Part shown: piece after piece, positions 4,869-6,145 of the stretch | Layout of the letters: every line of letters starts with the position of its first letter | Position numbering within the stretch: position 1 is the stretch's first letter | NCBI GenBank assembly: GCA_937127205.1 | Contig: CAKZLS010000465.1 | Location: forward strand, 1 to 6,145 | Length of the DNA stretch: 6,145 bases | Direction: 5' to 3' | Source: an uncultured Rhodospirillales bacterium | Lineage (GTDB): Bacteria; Pseudomonadota; Alphaproteobacteria; Rhodospirillales; Defluviicoccaceae | Program-made: the position numbers and the translations under genes | Notes under the pieces: model-generated | The model's input: only the letters and a program-made list of their open reading frames with translations | Database searches by the model: none | What the model was told of the DNA's origin: nothing

Positions 4869-6145
4869 TCAGCCTGGGATCACCTTGCCGGGGTTCATGA
4901 TGTTGTTGGGGTCGAGGGCTTGCTTGACAGTACGCATGACGTCGAGCGCCGGGCCGTGTTCGGCCGCCATGTGGTCGAGCTTGCCGAGGCCGATGCCGTG
5001 CTCGCCGGTGCACGTGCCCTCCATGGTCAACGCGCGCTCCACTAGGCGCTCGTTGAGGCTCCGCGCTTCGGCGATTTCGGCCTGGTCGTTGGGGTCGATC
5101 ATGATGGCCAAGTGGAAGTTGCCGTCGCCGACATGGCCGACGATGGGCGCGAACAGCGTCCCGGCGGCGATATCCCGCCGCGTTTCGGCAATGCATTCGG
5201 TCAGTCGGCTGATGGGCACACAGACGTCGGTGGCCCAGAATTGGCGGCCGGGCTTAATGGCCTTTACCGCATAGACCACCATGTGCCGCGCATTCCATAG
5301 GCGGTCCCGTTCCTCCGGTCTCAGCGTCCAGCTGAAATCACTTCCACCGTGATCTTTGCAGATTTCCCGAATGGTTTCGGCCTGTTCCTGAACGCCGGCT
5401 TCGGTGCCGTGAAATTCGAGAAACAGGGTGGGCTCAACCGGATATTTCAGGTTCGAATAGCGGTTGACGGCATCCATGGTGACAGAGTCCAGCAGCTCCA
5501 TCCGCGCCATGGGAACGGCGGACTGGATAGTTTCCACCACCGTATCTACGGCGCCCCCGACATCTTCGAAAGACACCACAGCCGCGGCGATGGCCTCGGG
5601 AATGGGGTGGAGCCGCAAGGTGACTTCGGTGATCACCCCGAGCGTGCCCTCGGAGCCCACGAATAGCCGCGTCAGATCATAGCCGGCCGACGACTTGCGG
5701 GCGCGGCGCGCGGTGCGGATCACTTGGCCATCGGCGAGGACCACGGTGAGCGCCACCACGTTGTCGCGCATGGTGCCGTAGCGCACGGCATTGGTGCCCG
5801 ATGCACGGGTCGCCGCCATGCCGCCCAGCGACGCGTCGGCGCCGGGATCGATGGGAAAGAACAGCCCGGCGTCGCGGAGGTATTCGTTGAGAGTATTGCG
5901 GGTCACGCCGGCTTCCACTGTGACATCCATGTCCTCGGCGTGGACGGCGACGATGCGGTCCATGCGGCTCAGGTCGATGGAAACCCCGCCCTCTACTGCC
6001 GCGATATGGCCTTCCACGGAGGTGCCGGTCCCGAACGCGATGACCGGCGCACCATGGCGGGCGCAGGCGGCAACCACGGCGGCAACCTCGTCGGTGCTTT
6101 CGGCGAACACCACCGCTTCCGGCGGGCAGACGGGGTTGAAGAAAT
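4869..6145 (-). CDS. FAD-linked D-lactate dehydrogenase (LDHD/GlcD-like), N-terminus beyond window
   Basis: Visible are 424 residues; the frame is open to the right edge, so the start lies outside. The first visible residues, FFNPVCPPEAVVFAEST, belong to the FAD-binding (PCMH-type) domain, and about 40 residues are missing compared with the usual 460-480. In visible numbering, flavin-binding motifs are GTGTSVEGH at 38-46, DPGADASLGGMAATRASGTN at 99-118 and VGSEGTLG at 162-169. The C-terminal FAD-oxidase domain has HVGDGNFH (337-344) and GEHGIG (380-385), whose two histidines and glutamate match the metal and substrate site of D-2-hydroxyacid dehydrogenases, and it ends with DPNNIMNPGKVIPG. 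It should oxidise D-lactate or a related D-2-hydroxyacid to the 2-oxoacid, passing electrons to cytochrome, quinone or another acceptor. The motif wording is closest to the single-chain LDHD/DLD type; GlcD of a glycolate oxidase is the alternative, but no GlcE or GlcF lies downstream, where the convergent antiporter gene begins. Confidence 0.92.
   Translation of the reverse strand, partial: FFNPVCPPEAVVFAESTDEVAAVVAACARHGAPVIAFGTGTSVEGHIAAVEGGVSIDLSRMDRIVAVHAEDMDVTVEAGVTRNTLNEYLRDAGLFFPIDPGADASLGGMAATRASGTNAVRYGTMRDNVVALTVVLADGQVIRTARRARKSSAGYDLTRLFVGSEGTLGVITEVTLRLHPIPEAIAAAVVSFEDVGGAVDTVVETIQSAVPMARMELLDSVTMDAVNRYSNLKYPVEPTLFLEFHGTEAGVQEQAETIREICKDHGGSDFSWTLRPEERDRLWNARHMVVYAVKAIKPGRQFWATDVCVPISRLTECIAETRRDIAAGTLFAPIVGHVGDGNFHLAIMIDPNDQAEIAEARSLNERLVERALTMEGTCTGEHGIGLGKLDHMAAEHGPALDVMRTVKQALDPNNIMNPGKVIPG

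Noticed and set aside
6111..6113. GTG at 6113 as the start of the D-lactate dehydrogenase
   Set aside because: The frame stays open to the window edge and the upstream residues (NPVCPPEA) fit the family's FAD domain, so this GTG is an internal valine codon.

Overview
The window is GC-rich chromosomal DNA from a proteobacterium, most likely an alphaproteobacterium. That placement rests on GC-rich third positions, GGAGG-type ribosome binding sites, and the style of the CPA2 antiporter and the LDHD-like oxidase; it is inferred without a database search. No rRNA, tRNA, CRISPR array, insertion sequence or phage gene was seen.

Layout from left to right. A GNAT acetyltransferase on the minus strand runs off the left edge (358 to 1). 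Just upstream of it on the same strand is an unusual 272-residue protein that joins a complete bacteriohemerythrin domain to an NTF2/SnoaL-like domain (1239 to 421). Next, also on the minus strand, is an acyl-CoA synthetase-type adenylate-forming enzyme (2941 to 1385). A 268-base divergent intergenic region (2942-3209) follows. It holds an 11-bp tandem repeat that creates two perfect TATAAT hexamers, plus small inverted repeats. It separates the synthetase from a plus-strand CPA2 cation/proton antiporter with a C-terminal Rossmann (RCK_N) domain (3210-4841). Convergent with the antiporter, 27 bases away, is a minus-strand FAD-linked D-lactate dehydrogenase/GlcD-like oxidase (6145 to 4869) whose N-terminus lies beyond the right edge.

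The genes do not form one recognisable pathway. The GNAT and hemerythrin-fusion genes could share a transcript (62 bases apart). The synthetase may lie upstream on the same transcript, but its 145-base gap leaves room for a separate promoter. Acyl-CoA activation, 2-hydroxyacid oxidation and cation/proton exchange are ordinary metabolic and homeostatic functions. The item most worth a second look is the hemerythrin-NTF2 fusion. It has an internal Shine-Dalgarno plus ATG exactly at the domain junction, so it could yield both a fused and a free NTF2-like product. It also carries a CxxC in the NTF2-like half and a cysteine next to a diiron ligand in the hemerythrin half.
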